Shown one piece after another: positions 31,656 through 42,462 of a stretch of DNA of 64,000 nt (positions are counted from its first letter, which is position 1; every line of letters starts with the position of its first letter). The notes beneath the pieces are model-generated. The model did no database searches. It was not told where the DNA came from and saw nothing but the letters and a program-made list of their open reading frames with translations. Made by a program: the position numbers and the translations under genes. Origin of the DNA: Lithodes maja (taxonomy: Eukaryota; Arthropoda; Malacostraca; Decapoda; Lithodidae); assembly GCA_037953745.1 (NCBI GenBank), contig JBAKBP010007929.1, positions 31,410 through 95,409 of the forward strand, in the 5' to 3' direction.

Positions 31656-32560
31656 CTCCTCAAAGGTCAACAAAATGAGTTAGCAAGTATCCAATCAAGA
31701 GTAGGCAAAAGCCCTTCGCTTGTATACTGCTAAGCTCGCAAAGGAAAATATGCACAAGGGTGTACTACAGGCTACCTAGCTTCGTCGAAGTCGTACAGGC
31801 TCTGACTTGCCATATACATAACACAGACAACGACCAAAGATACACTCCACTGTCTAGCATTAAATAGTAATAAAGAACAACCAAATAATTAGGAGCACCC
31901 AACAATATGAATCCATGTGACTATGATTCTAATAACCTCTAAAGCTAGTGCAAAACATATATGTGAGAACAGGCGCTGTAATACGACTGGCCGACTATGG
32001 AAGTCGTATGCGAGAACCAGAAGGGATGGGTAATTGAATAAAGATAAGAAGTATTGGAAAGAAGGAGTTCAGAGAGAGGCAAGGCAGTAAAGGGGGTTAG
32101 ATGTGAGACAAGATGCGAGGGACGTGTAGGACCAAGCGCTCAATGCCATGCTCTGAGTAGAGAGGAGGGTAGGAGCCCGACCACTGGGCAAGGAGGGCGG
32201 CGACCAACCACAGACCACTACGTCACAGGACAAGCAGACGTCATAGACCACGCTAGGCACGCCGACCAATAGCGAGCGGGTGGGCCCACCGAGCGAGGAA
32301 TGCCCACGTACATACGCACACACACTGCCTCTTCGCTCTCCAACTCTCTCTCTCACGCACTGCATGTTATAATCACTACTATGGATATAAAATACTTCTA
32401 AGTGTCACAGACAAGAATAAAGGCAAACACTGATCTGTCTATGACATCATGAATACTAAGAAAGAAAGAATATCGTTCTACGATTATTATAGCCCATTTC
32501 ACTGCCGTGGCGATTGCTACCGAGTCACGAGTACATTCTGGCAAGCTGGCCAGCGTAACA

Positions 32561-32929
32561 AGGGTTATTTTCTTTAATTATTAAATGATAATTGTAAATA
32601 CATTTTCCTACTTTTTTCATTGGCTACTCAAAATACGAAGGGTGAGGTAAAACACAGTTTAACCATTTAAATAAGGACATATATTATTACTTACTTTATA
32701 AAGAAAATTCGGACAGGTTGGGAGACAGGTACCCTGCCCAGGTTTCGAACCCAATGACCACAGGTATATTTGGGAGAGCTGGGCACCGTCACCACTAGGT
32801 CATGACCAAGTGGTGACGGTGCCCGCTTTCCGTAATATACGGGGGGTCAGTGGGTTTGAAACCTGGTCAGGGTATCTCTCTCTCAACCAACATTATTATT
32901 ATATTTATGTGCATATCTTTTGTCTGCAG
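32561..32929 (+). other. Intron 2 of the MADF pseudogene, right part
   Basis: AT-rich sequence that contains a tRNA-like foldback (32717-32887). It ends with a pyrimidine tract and acceptor ttgtctgcag at 32929. Confidence 0.5.
32717..32887. repeat. Foldback of two tRNA-like arms
   Basis: The left arm (gttgggagacaggtaccctg, onward to caccacta) is matched by its reverse complement on the right (agtggtgacggtgccc ... caaccaac side). Each arm holds GGTTTCGAACCC or GGGTTTGAAACC, a B-box-like core, and TAGTGGTGACGG, an A-box-like core. It is probably a SINE- or tRNA-derived sequence duplicated in inverted orientation, and it would form a hairpin of about 80 bp per arm. Confidence 0.6.
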
Positions 32930-33124
32930 TTTGCCCATCATAGACCCGCAAGGGACAGGGGTGGCGATAGCGACGCGACAGTCGAGCTCGTCGCCATTGA
33001 CCAGGAACGTGAGGACAAGGACATGCTCCCTGCCGGAGACCCCCTACCACAACCGGTAGGGAAAGGGAAAGGTCGGGGAAAACGGAGCAAAGCTACCCTT
33101 TCTTCCGACAACGATGATATCAAG
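32930..33124 (+). pseudogene. Harbinger-associated MADF protein, exon 3
   Basis: An open stretch between acceptor tgcag and donor AAG|gtaagc. It encodes an acidic and then basic hydrophilic region (DRGGDSDATVELVAIDQERE, GKGKGRGKRSKATLSSDNDD). It links the MADF domain (exon 2) to the coiled-coil exon 4. The sense strand and intact splice signals support a real exon, although the upstream exons are broken. Confidence 0.55.
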
Positions 33125-33204
33125 GTAAGCATTTTTACGTGTTATATTATAATAATAAAAAAACAAAATATATATATATATACAGTACATATATATAATA
33201 TATA

Positions 33205-33262
<58 letters not shown>

Positions 33263-33426
33263 GTATTATATATATATATATATATTTTTTTTTTTTTTCT
33301 ATATTCCAACTACTCCCTCTCGGGCATAGGCTGAGAGCCTGTACATTCCACCGCTCAATAGAGTGAAGCCCGTGAGGTCTTGCTCCAGTCTGGGGAGTGA
33401 GACATGCGAAGCATCCATCATGGCAC
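33125..33426 (+). repeat. Intron 3 start with (TA)n and poly-T
   Basis: After the donor there is a long TA array (about 33168-33283) and poly-T to 33298. A unique stretch then runs up to the GCAC target of element C. Confidence 0.6.
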
Positions 33427-33844
33427 TGTGACGTTAACCACTCCGTTAGAACCGCATGGCTTGTCCTACAGTGACTCGCTAGGATCGCCAGGGCAGTGGA
33501 TGGGGCTACAGTTTATGTATTAGAGTGTGCTTTATTTCATATGAAAGCTCGTGTCATGGGCAGTCCAGAAAGGCTCTTTGTTTTCACCCATGTCAAGGCT
33601 TTATATATTTAATTGTAAAGTATATGTTTTATCATTAACTAGTAATGATGGGATCTGGGAGAGAGAGAGAGAGTAGAACAGAGTGAGAGGGAGCGTGCAG
33701 TGTTTTTGTCCCGCTCGATGACGTCACGGCTGGCTGCCTCGTGGGGGTTGGTTGAGAGAGGTCCTTACCATGCTGCTAGCTCCCTTGCTAGTGGCTAGAG
33801 GACTTGTAACCGCTTTTTTCCCACGCGCCTCGAGCTAGTGCGAG

Positions 33845-33852
33845 TATATATA
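33845..33852 (+). promoter_or_regulatory. TATA-like box in the 5' LTR of C
   Basis: TATATATA about 420 bp into the LTR, followed about 25-35 bp downstream by the initiator-like tctccctcagatc. The same site occurs at 39856-39863 in the 3' LTR. Confidence 0.45.
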
Positions 33853-34385
33853 CAGTTCCTCGCCACTCTCTCCCTCAGATCTGGTTTCTAGAACGCATTC
33901 ATCTTTTTCCCTTGCTACCTGTCCCCCGCTCCGCACCTGAGAATCTTTTCCTCTGCCTACCTCTCTCTTTTTTCATATCTTTCACCACCTTTTAGTAATA
34001 TTATACCCCCTCTGGTTAACTTTGCAAAATCAGCTTCATGCTGGCCAGTTGTATTGTGCGTTAAGGTCTGATATAACCCATGTATGTTAGTGTTAAGATA
34101 AGTTGATCACGAAGCATTGGTTGGCATTCATATTGTTTAGTACCGCTTCCTTTAATTATTAGTGTTCTGCTGGATTAGATAATGCTAGACTAAGGGTCGG
34201 ATATTATAAAGTATTGTTTCCTACGAGTGCTGGCTTTAGGAAAAAGCTGCACGACATACCTGAGAACTGGAGTTGATTGAGTAAATTCTAGTCTGTGTGC
34301 CATTGAGAGTAGAACATGCACGAATGAGGGCTTTTTGCCTATACCATTCTGCACTGTTCTAAGCTCGTTGTTTGTCTTTGAGGTA

Positions 34386-34433
34386 CGCCAGGAGAACGCT
34401 TAATACTTCGGTATTAAGGTTTCTCAAGAGAGC
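34386..34433 (+). other. Conserved LTR hairpin (5' LTR of C)
   Basis: CGCCAG, lower stem GAGAA/TTCTC, a small mismatch, upper stem CTTAAT/ATTAAG, then AC-TTCG-GT, a stable UUCG tetraloop, then AAGAGAGC. Upper-stem bases differ entirely from the other families. The 3' LTR copy is at 40397-40444. Confidence 0.7.
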
Positions 34434-35224
34434 TACCCTTCCCTATAACGTAATATTTGACGCACAGACTTGAGATTTGCACTAGGCTATGCGGCATGCC
34501 ATGCGCACCAGTATCTCGTATCATTGACTCTAGCTAGACTTTATCAATCATAGTAGACATTAAGTATATTAACCCAATTACTCTTTTTTATGCATACCCA
34601 TTTATTATTACACAAGCATTTCGCAGCCTAGTTTGATGTATGGAGACACAAATGACTTAGGCTCTTTTTGTTGATAGGAATACTGCATTGTCGTGGCGAT
34701 TATTATTGTTGTAGTGTTTAGGATATTCTTGGCTCCGACGGCATTATATATTCTGCCTTTTTGTGTGCATAGCCTGCCCGAGCATTGTTCCGCTGCCTGC
34801 CTTTTTGGGTTCCATTTCCGATACGAGCATCTTTATAGCATCTAACATTTAAAGAAGATTCCTTGTTAGTGTTGAAGGACTTTAGTGCACTTTCTTTCAT
34901 GCAGGAGTGCCTGACATTTATTGATTAAAGTAACGTAAGCTGTAACTTCTCTTACCACCTTACTTTGCATACCATAACCAAGCACCTTCGGTTATAGGTA
35001 GTAATAGGCTGTTTTCACATAACATTAAGCCTAGAGTAGATGCACATTTATTGAGAGTTTGATAGCCTATTATTGCATATAAGAACTCTGTAGAGTATTT
35101 GTGTTCTTTGTTTACTGGGAATATACATCAGAGGTTGGAGCTAGCACTTTCCGTTGTAGCATTTATGCCATTACTAGTCCAATGAATAAGAGCCCTGATA
35201 TATTTGAACCCCAGTCGTAACAAA

Positions 35225-35232
35225 TGGCGACC
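35225..35232 (+). other. Primer-binding site of element C
   Basis: TGGCGACC starts two bases after the 5' LTR end (AACA|AA). Identical to the sites of A and X. Confidence 0.7.
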
Positions 35233-35439
35233 TTACCTAGGATTTGGTGAACCTACATTTATTAGCAGGGAACATTTGTTGTTTTGGAGAATATTTTGCG
35301 GGGATCAGCAAGAATATTTTTTTTTTGCAACATAGTATAGCCCTTGAGTATTTCCGAGAATTTTTGTGTGTATATTGAGGTATAAGAGTTTGGGGTACTT
35401 CTTTTCTGAATATTGAGGTGGGAAATTTTTGTGAGCATC

Positions 35440-36897
35440 ATGTCTTATACCGGATCAGAGGAGAATGGAGACACAGTATGTAATGTCGAAACTGAGGAAC
35501 AGCAGCATGATGAAAGGGTTAATCGGGTGAACTGTGAGGAGGATGCTAGGATATTTTTGCAATGGCCTGTTACTGCCGAGCGGTTGGAGGGTATGGATCG
35601 GTACGGTCTTCAATGCCTGGCCACAGCTATCGGTCATGCGGTTACTAGCAGCATGACCAAGGATAACTTGATAACGTGTGTACTGGGCAGGGTGACTGGT
35701 GAGCGAGATGGGTTGAGTGCTCAGAGCCCTTCGGCCATGCTTCCCCTACACTCGACTCCCAGCCATCCCAGTAGTTTGCCGACCCCGGGTACGCTTCCGC
35801 AGTTGGGTGGTGACTGGCAGGGTGGGTTGCCCCTGGGGGGACCACCGGTAATTTCAAACATTGTAGCACCTTCACCTCCTCAAGGGTTAACTCCAGAATT
35901 ATTGCTTCAGCTCGAATTAGCTAAGATCGAAGAGAGAAAGGCTATCAGGGTATGTGAGCTTCAGCATCAGCAGCAAATAGAGCTAGCAAAAATCCAAGCT
36001 GAGTCGACTAGGTACTGTGCCGACATGGACGTAGAGAAGTCGCGAGTAGAGACAACGGGACAGCGACTTGGGGCTGGTAACCGTGTTCATGAGCAGTCTC
36101 TCTCGCACTTATTGAAACTGGTTCCGGTGTTTGATGAGAGTGGTGTAACAGAATTTTTCACACGCTTTGAGAAGAAGTGCCAGGAACATCAGTGGCCAGA
36201 GAATAAATGGGCAGCACTTGTATCCTCTAGATTAATAGGCAAGGGTCTTAAAGCCTACGATGCATTACCTTTGGAGTCATGTATTGTGTATGAGGATCTC
36301 AAGGAGGCTGTCCTGAGGGCTTACGAACTTCAACCAGAAACGTACCGTTTGAAGTTCCGGGGTGTAACTAAGGGAAGAGATAGCACCTTTTTGGAACACG
36401 CCCGGGACTTGTCCGATGCTATGGGGAACTGGCTCCGATCTGAGAAGGTCACAACATTTGATGAAATTAAGCAGTTAATGATGTTGGAGCAGTTCTTTAA
36501 GAGCATGGGCGGTGATCTAACTTTGAACTTAAAGGAGAAAAACCCAAGAACTCTAGTCGAAGCAGCAGAAATGGCTGATCGACGGCTGCCGTTGATTCGG
36601 GGTTGCGGGTCCTCACAGAAGTATGATGTAAGTGCTAAGGACCGTTATCCTCCCCCTCCCCGTAACAATGACACATTTAAACAGAAGAGCCATGAAACTA
36701 AAACTGAATCCAAACCTTACACCACACTGTATGTGAAAAGTCAGGGGCCTTTTACATCACAGTATAAGCCGAAACCGAAATTTATGTGTTTTAGTTGCCA
36801 CCAGGAGGGTCATAAGGCAAATAAGTGCCCTAGTCGACCTCCTCCGGCAGCCGTGTCTTTTGCTCACGGCATTGGAGTGTTCAAGAGGACATCGTAG
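35440..36897 (+). pseudogene. gag: Element C gag
   Basis: The start is taken at the ATG of MSYTGSEENGD (35440), which aligns with A and X; the frame is open from 35413. Domains: acidic N-terminus; helical Leu/Gln/Glu stretch; SCAN-like capsid (FFTRFEKKCQEHQWPENKW, YELQPETYRLKFR, LMMLEQFF); and near the end a CCHC knuckle (CFSCHQEGHKANKC). The frame ends in TAG at 36895-36897. The pol frame that follows is in the same phase, and in A and X the corresponding codon is sense, so this is a nonsense mutation rather than a normal gag terminus. Confidence 0.87.
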
Positions 36898-36936
36898 TTT
36901 GTTAGAGGCATTTCTTCCGAGGTAAATACACTGCCA

Positions 36937-38961
36937 GTGCAGAAGGATCCGGAAGGCTTATTCCCTGTCCGTGATGCCTTTAGTGACCACAGGGGACTCG
37001 GTTGTGTGGAGTGGGGGGGGGGTAGAAGACATGAGGTGAGAATTTTGCGTGACACTGGGGCATCGCAAACACTGTTGAGAAATTTCACTGGTAAACCTGT
37101 CAATACGGCGCGGGTGGTTGTGGTTCAGGGAGTTAATGCGACAAGGTCATACCCGCTTGTAAGAATGAAGGTGGAAGTTGATGGTGTGACTCGAGACCTG
37201 GATGTAGGAATTGTGGAGAAGTTACCTGTTGGGGGCGTCGACCTCCTTCTCGGCAACAACTTTGCGGGACCTACTTCTGAGGCTCCACCCTTGGTCGTTG
37301 CCGAGAAGCCGGCCGACGTGAGTAGGGAGGAGCAGGGGTGGGTTGAGAAGTGTCCGGTGCAGCCTATGGCGTGTGTTGTCACCGGAGATCCTGCATCCAG
37401 GGAGTCACATTCTGGTCAGCAATCTTTAGATCAGCGGAGGAAGGGCACCGAGAAGGGGTTGAAAGTTGATGCGGTTGAGAGTTTAGTGTCAACGGACCTT
37501 CTCGGGGACTCAGTATTAGGACCAAATATCGAGTCTGAAGAAGACCCAGTAACTGTTGTGGAAAAGGCAGAGGATGGGCTTAAAAAGACGAAAGAGTTGA
37601 AGGAGGACAGTGATGCACAGTCGGGAGATGTGGCAACAAGGTACCCTGACGCGTACCCTATGAGAAATGGGTCGGCGAAGACGGTGGTCCGAAACTTGCT
37701 AGTGTATTTTTCCCGGTATGGTTACCCGCAGGGGATTCAGTCAGTCCAGGGACCCAACTTCACTTCTAGCCTCTTTGTTCAAGCAATGCCGCAGCATGAG
37801 ATTGTTGGGGTTGTGTCATCTGCGTATCATCCAGAGAGCCAGGGTGTGTTAGAGCGATGGCACTCCGCCTTGAAATCTGTGCTTCGTTGTTGTTGCTTTG
37901 AGAGTGGGAGGGATTGGGATCTTGGCCTGCCATGTGTTTTGTTTGCTGTGTGGGAGGTACCTGGGGAGAGTTTGGGATTCAGCCCTAATGAGCTCGTCTT
38001 TGGACACCGTGTCAGAGGGCCTCTCCATATGGTAGAAGAAGTATGGGAGGGCGCAGAAAAACCTTGTTCTATGCTCAAGTGTGTCCTCAACAGTCGAGAA
38101 CGGATGTTGCGCAGTCTGGAGTTGGCTGGCCGTAAGTTGATTAGCTCTCAGGCCCTCAGGAAGGACAGGTACGACCTCAAGGTTGAACTCCGGGAGTTGC
38201 ACGTGGGTCAGGAGGTGTTGATTCTACTGCCCCTTGTAGGTCACCCCTTATCCGCGAAGTACGCTAGTCCTTATAGGGTGGTGGAGGAGCTATCAGACCT
38301 GGATTACTTGGTAGCCACTCCAGACAGACGGAAGCGCAATCAGTTATGTCATGTTAATCCCATGAAGGAGTATGGGAGGCACCCCCCTGAGCCTCTCACT
38401 GTGCCTGTGATGACATTTAGCAGTCAAGGTGGAGAAGGAGAACGGGACAGTCAAGCTCAGGTGGAGGATAACTGGAAGGATAAGAAGTTCAAATGGGCGC
38501 CTGAGTGTGAGAAGGTGTTTAGGGAAGTAAAACACCTGTTGTGCACTCACCCGATCCTCAGGGCCCCTGACTTTAGCCTACCTTTCCAACTAGCAACGGA
38601 GGCTAGTGGTGTGGGGGCTGGTGCCGTCCTTGTGGAAAAGGACGATGATGGGCTGGAGCATCCTGTTAGTTTCTGCTCGGAGAAGTACAATTCAGCCCAG
38701 GGGAGCTGCTCTGTTGTCGAGAAGGAGCTACTGGCTGTTGTGCTTAGGCATTTCGAGGTCTGTGTTCCAGCCTATGGTCCGGTCGTTGTAGTTTACCCAG
38801 ATCATCACCCTCTCAAGTTCTTGGACCAGTTTCACAATCGGAATATGAGGATGACCAGGTGGTCACTAAGGTTACTGGTATATAACCTGGACATACGCCA
38901 TATTGCCGGTTGTGACAACGTGGTTGCAGATGGTCGTTCAAGGGTATATGATCCTGGGTAG
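36937..38961 (+). pseudogene. pol: Element C pol: protease, partial integrase, RNase H (RT deleted)
   Basis: The retropepsin carries LRDTGASQTLLRN and DLLLGNNFAG. A deletion then joins the linker to the middle of integrase (GDVATRYPDAYPMRNG), so the H2C2 zinc motif and first catalytic Asp are gone. The second Asp site reads SVQGPNF instead of SDQGSNF. The catalytic Glu is kept (SQGVLERWH), as are ASPYRVV (GPY-like) and the C-terminal linker. A second deletion removes RT and joins to RNase H: KFKWAPECEKVFREVKHLL, ATEASGVGAGAVL (usual Asp replaced by Glu), VEKELLAVV, VYPDHHPLKFL, DNVVADGRSR. RNase H lies C-terminal to integrase, consistent with the PR-IN-RT-RH order. The frame 36937 onward is in phase with gag. 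Confidence 0.88.
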
Positions 38962-39435
38962 ATTGACACACGGGTAGCCTCCTGCTTTAGTTTGAATAGT
39001 ATTTTGCGCTTGGTGCTTGTTGGCTCACGGTTGTAGCCCAGCGTATTGGGTCGTAAAGCAGGAGTTGAGCGTTTGGTATAGAAGAAAAAACTAGGCTTGC
39101 CCCTATAGTGCAGCCGAAATAAACAAATTATAAACATAACAATCAAATAAAAACTCTTTCTTTGATAGTTGAATTTTTTTAGTATGTTATAGCAGTAATT
39201 CTGAGTTGCACTCCTCTCAGAATGCTGGGCTAGAGAAGCTCGCTCTTGAGGAGCATAACTACATATAATTTAACCTATGGTGTTGGGGAGGGTTATAATT
39301 TTGAAAAATGTTTTGTTGAAGAACTGTGAAAGATATTTTACTGCCGCTGGGTGATGGGAAGTGGAGATATAGCATGGGTTCTAACCATCAGATTTTTGTG
39401 AGCCTTGGGGCCTCTGAGAAAAATCTTGGGGGGGG
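38962..39435 (+). other. 3' non-coding region and polypurine tract of element C
   Basis: AT-rich sequence after the pol stop, ending in aaatcttgggggggg, the polypurine tract directly before the 3' LTR. The first 120 bases match the sequence that follows the RT deletion point in element A. Confidence 0.75.
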
Positions 39436-41231
39436 TGTGACGTTAACCACTCCGTTAGAACCGCATGGCTTGTCCTACAGTGACTCGCTAGGATCGCCAG
39501 GGCAGTGGATGTGGCTACAGTTTATGTATTAGAGTGTGCTTTATTTCATATGAAAGCTCGTGTCATGGGCAGTCCAGAAAGGCTCTTTGTTTTCACCCAT
39601 GTCAAGGCTTTATATATTTAATTGTAAAGTATATGTTTTATCATTAACTAGTAATGATGGGATCTGGGAGAGAGAGAGAGAGAGTAGAACAGAGTGAGAG
39701 GGAGCGCGCAGTGTTTTTGTCCCGCTCGATGACATCACGGCTGGCTGCCTCGTGGGGGTTGGTTGAGAGAGGTCCCTACCATGCTGCTAGCTCCCTTGCT
39801 AGTGGCTAGAGGACTTGTAACCGCTTTTTTCCCACGCGCCTCGAGCTAGTGCGAGTATATATACAGTTCCTCGTCACTCTCTCCCTCAGATCTGGTTTCT
39901 AGAACGCATTCATCTTTATCCCTTGCTACCTGTCTCCCGCTCCGCACCTGAGAATCTTTTCATCTGCCTACCTCTCTCTTTTTTCATAGCTTTCACCACC
40001 TTTTAGTAATATTATACCCCCTCTGGTTAACTCTGCAAAATCAGCTTCATGCTGGCCAGTTGTATTGTGCGTTAAGGTCTGATATAACCCATGTATGTTA
40101 GTGTTAAGATAAGTTGATCACGAAGCAGTGGTTGGCATTCATATTGTTTAGTACCGCTTCCTTTAATTATTAGTGTTCTGCTGGATTAGATAATGCTAGA
40201 CTAGGGGTCGGATATTATAAGGTATTGTTTCCTATGAGTGCTGGCTTTAGGAAAAAGCTGCACGACATACCTGAGAACTGGAGTTGATTGAGTAAATTCT
40301 AGTCTGTGTGCCATTGAGAGTAGAGCATGCACGAATGAGGGCTTTTTGCCTATACCATTCTGCACTGTTCTAAGCTCGTTGTTTGTCTTTGAGGTACGCC
40401 AGGAGAATGCTTAATACTTCGGTATTAAGGTTTCTCAAGAGAGCTACCCTTCCCTATAACGTAATATTTGACGCACAGACTTGAGATTTGCACTAGGCTA
40501 TGCGGCATGCCATGCGCACCAGTATCTCGTATCATTGACTCTAGCTAGACTTTATCAATCATAGTAGACATTAAGTATATTAACCCAATTACTCTTTTTA
40601 TGCATACCCATTTATTATTACACAAGCATTTCGCAGCCTAGTTTGATGTATGGAGACACAAACGACTTAGGCTCTTTTTGTTGATAGGAATACTGCATTG
40701 TCGTGGCGATTATTATTGTTGTACTGTTTAGGATATTCTTGGCTCCGACGGCATTATATATTCTGCCTTTTTGTGTGCATAGCCTGCCCGAGCATTGTTC
40801 CGCTGCCTGCCTTTTTGGGTTCCATTTCCGATATGAGTATCTTTATAGCATCTAACATTTAAAGAAGATTCCTTGTTAGTGTTGAAGGACTTTAGTGCAC
40901 TTTCTTTCATGCAGGAGTGCCTGACATTTATTGATTAAAGTAACGTAAGCTGTAACTTCTCTTACCACCTTACTTTGCATACCATAACCAAGCACCTTCG
41001 GTTATAGGTAGTAATAGGCTGTTTTCACATAACATTAAGCCTAGAGTAGACGCACATTTATTGAGAGTTTGATAGCCTATTATTGCATATAGAACTCTGT
41101 AGAGTATTTGTGTTCTTTGTTCACTGGGAATATACATCAGAGGTAGGAGCTAGCGCTTTCCGTTGTAGCATTTATGCCATTACTAGTCCAATGAATAAGA
41201 GCCCTGATATATTTGAACCCCAGTCGTAACA
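39436..41231 (+). repeat. 3' LTR of element C (1796 bp)
   Basis: Same ends and length as the 5' LTR; about 1.3 percent divergent by eye. Followed by GCAC. Conserved hairpin at 40397-40444. Confidence 0.92.
40397..40444 (+). other. Conserved LTR hairpin (3' LTR of C)
   Basis: Identical to 34386-34433 except that one base outside the paired stems (C to T) differs. Confidence 0.7.
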
Positions 41232-41646
41232 GCACGAAGCTATGTATGTGTATACAGTATGTGTAGTAAAACTCGCTAGGAAAATTGAAACAACGGAACA
41301 CCAAGCTTTCGTCTATTTTCTCAAGACATCTTCAGGGTAATACAAGACAACAGGGGGAGAGTGAGGCTTAAATACCCGTCCTAAATCAGCTGTGAGTTGC
41401 TAACTAGCATATAAATACAAAAAGTGTTACCATCCTACTGCCTGTTGCCATATTTTTAGGAACATACTTCTTTTACATACAAAATAAATGTCTTACAAAT
41501 TATATATAATTATACAGATATGCATATACTGTACATTGAAATATGCCTAACAATGCAATCTAATCTAATCATATATTTCTTGTCCCCTCGATTTCATTCA
41601 AAATTTAAGAAGTAAACAATACTGTAATCTACCATTCCTTGATACA

Positions 41647-42462
41647 ATGATTATAAATAATAATGGTCACTTAAAATTTAAAGTATTAAGAAAGCCGATT
41701 CTTGTAGATTCCTATATTCATTTTTTTTCCAACCATCAAATTAAAGTAAAACTGTCAACTTGTTCAGGTATGTTTCTAAGAACATTAAGGATATGTAACC
41801 CAGAATTCATAGATAACGAATACAAACAAATATATAATCTAGCCAAGACACTCTGCTATCCTGAAAGTCTTGTTGATCAAAGTTTAGCCAAAGCCGGAAA
41901 AAAACAATTCTATAATGTAAGTAATAAAGCTCTTTTTTTCATCGAAAAATATCTTAGTTTTGCCATATCATGATGAATTAACACCACTCGCAACATCTCT
42001 CAAGCATTTTAATATGAATGTAGTATTCAATTATGAGAACTCCGTTAAGTCTACTTTGATCAAAAACAGCCCTAAAAATGATGCAGGTGGAGTATATTTA
42101 ATTCCGTGTAAAGGAAGTAATGACATATACATAGGACAAACTGGACAAATATTAGAGGTGAGAGTTGAACAACACCAACAATAAGTAATGTCAGCTCAAG
42201 AATCTAATGGTGCATTTAAGCATAAACAAAGAAAAAAACATCATATACAGTAAATTGGGATCAGGCTAAGATGATCTACTGGTCAAGCTGCTATTATGAA
42301 AGACTATTTGCCGAGTCCGCCTTGATCAGCATATATAGAAACACTATGAATTTAAATGATGGCCTTTACAAAATAGATAACATCCTGCTAAATATCCTTC
42401 ATAAAAATTATGAAATAAAAAGAGCTAGAAATAGTTGTCCAGACCGTCAGATTATAGACTGA
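41647..42462 (+). pseudogene. Penelope-like RT C-terminus and GIY-YIG endonuclease
   Basis: The first frame (41647-41973) gives the post-RT thumb (LSTCSGMFLRTLRICNPEF, NLAKTLCYPESLVDQSLAKA). The second (41960-42184) carries GGVYLIPCKGSNDIYIGQTG, a GIY-YIG nuclease core, preceded by a TLIKNSPKNDAGG linker. A third (42271-42462) has the helical end with SALISIYRNTMNLNDG. Frameshifts near 41965 and 42190 separate them. In this family the GIY-YIG domain nicks DNA for target-primed synthesis. The element is dead. Confidence 0.78.

Larger units (their letters stand above)
17255..32560 (-). mobile_element. Gypsy element X, Gmr1-like, with nested insertions
   Basis: It is flanked by a 4-bp duplication AGGG (17251-17254 and 32561-32564) and by LTRs at 17255-19038 (3') and 30531-32560 (5'). 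Of its 15.3 kb, about half is later insertions: a MITE (19468-20080), a solo LTR of another family (20744-27125) that itself holds a MITE and a LINE, and a SINE in the 5' LTR. The remaining internal sequence encodes gag and protease (30260-28107), integrase pieces (28026-27148) and RT/RNase H pieces (20739-20081), all on the minus strand. Integrase again lies before RT. Large internal deletions and rearranged integrase segments make it non-functional. Confidence 0.88.
30531..32560 (-). repeat. 5' LTR of element X with SINE insertion (2030 bp)
   Basis: It matches the 3' LTR at 17255-19038 and is 246 bp longer because of an insertion at about 30570-30818. AGGG follows at 32561. The conserved hairpin is at 31617-31655. 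Confidence 0.9.
33427..35222 (+). repeat. 5' LTR of element C (1796 bp)
   Basis: TGTGACGTTAACC ... CAGTCGTAACA. It contains TATATATA at 33845-33852 and the conserved hairpin at 34386-34433. Confidence 0.92.
33427..41231 (+). mobile_element. Gypsy element C, Gmr1-like, recent but defective
   Basis: The two LTRs are both 1796 bp (33427-35222 and 39436-41231), and there is a 4-bp duplication GCAC (33423-33426 and 41232-41235). The PBS TGGCGACC and polypurine tract are in place. I count about 24 substitutions and three small indels between the LTRs, near 1.3 percent. Coding order is gag, protease, integrase, RNase H; the RT domain is deleted between the integrase C-terminus and RNase H. The integrase also lacks its N-terminal half. 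It must have been copied by enzymes supplied by another element, or lost these parts during its last reverse transcription. Confidence 0.92.

Noticed and set aside
34718..34900. 60-codon minus-strand frame conserved in both C LTRs (also 40728-40910)
   Set aside because: LTR duplicate, opposite to the element strand, no recognised features.
41300..41340. Hammerhead-ribozyme-like core at the Penelope-like terminus (CTGAAGA ... GACGAAA on the minus strand)
   Set aside because: CUGANGA and GAAA spacing with a 4-bp stem II is present, but I could not find matching stems I and III, and stem II is broken in the second copy near 46310-46340. A covariance-model search would decide.
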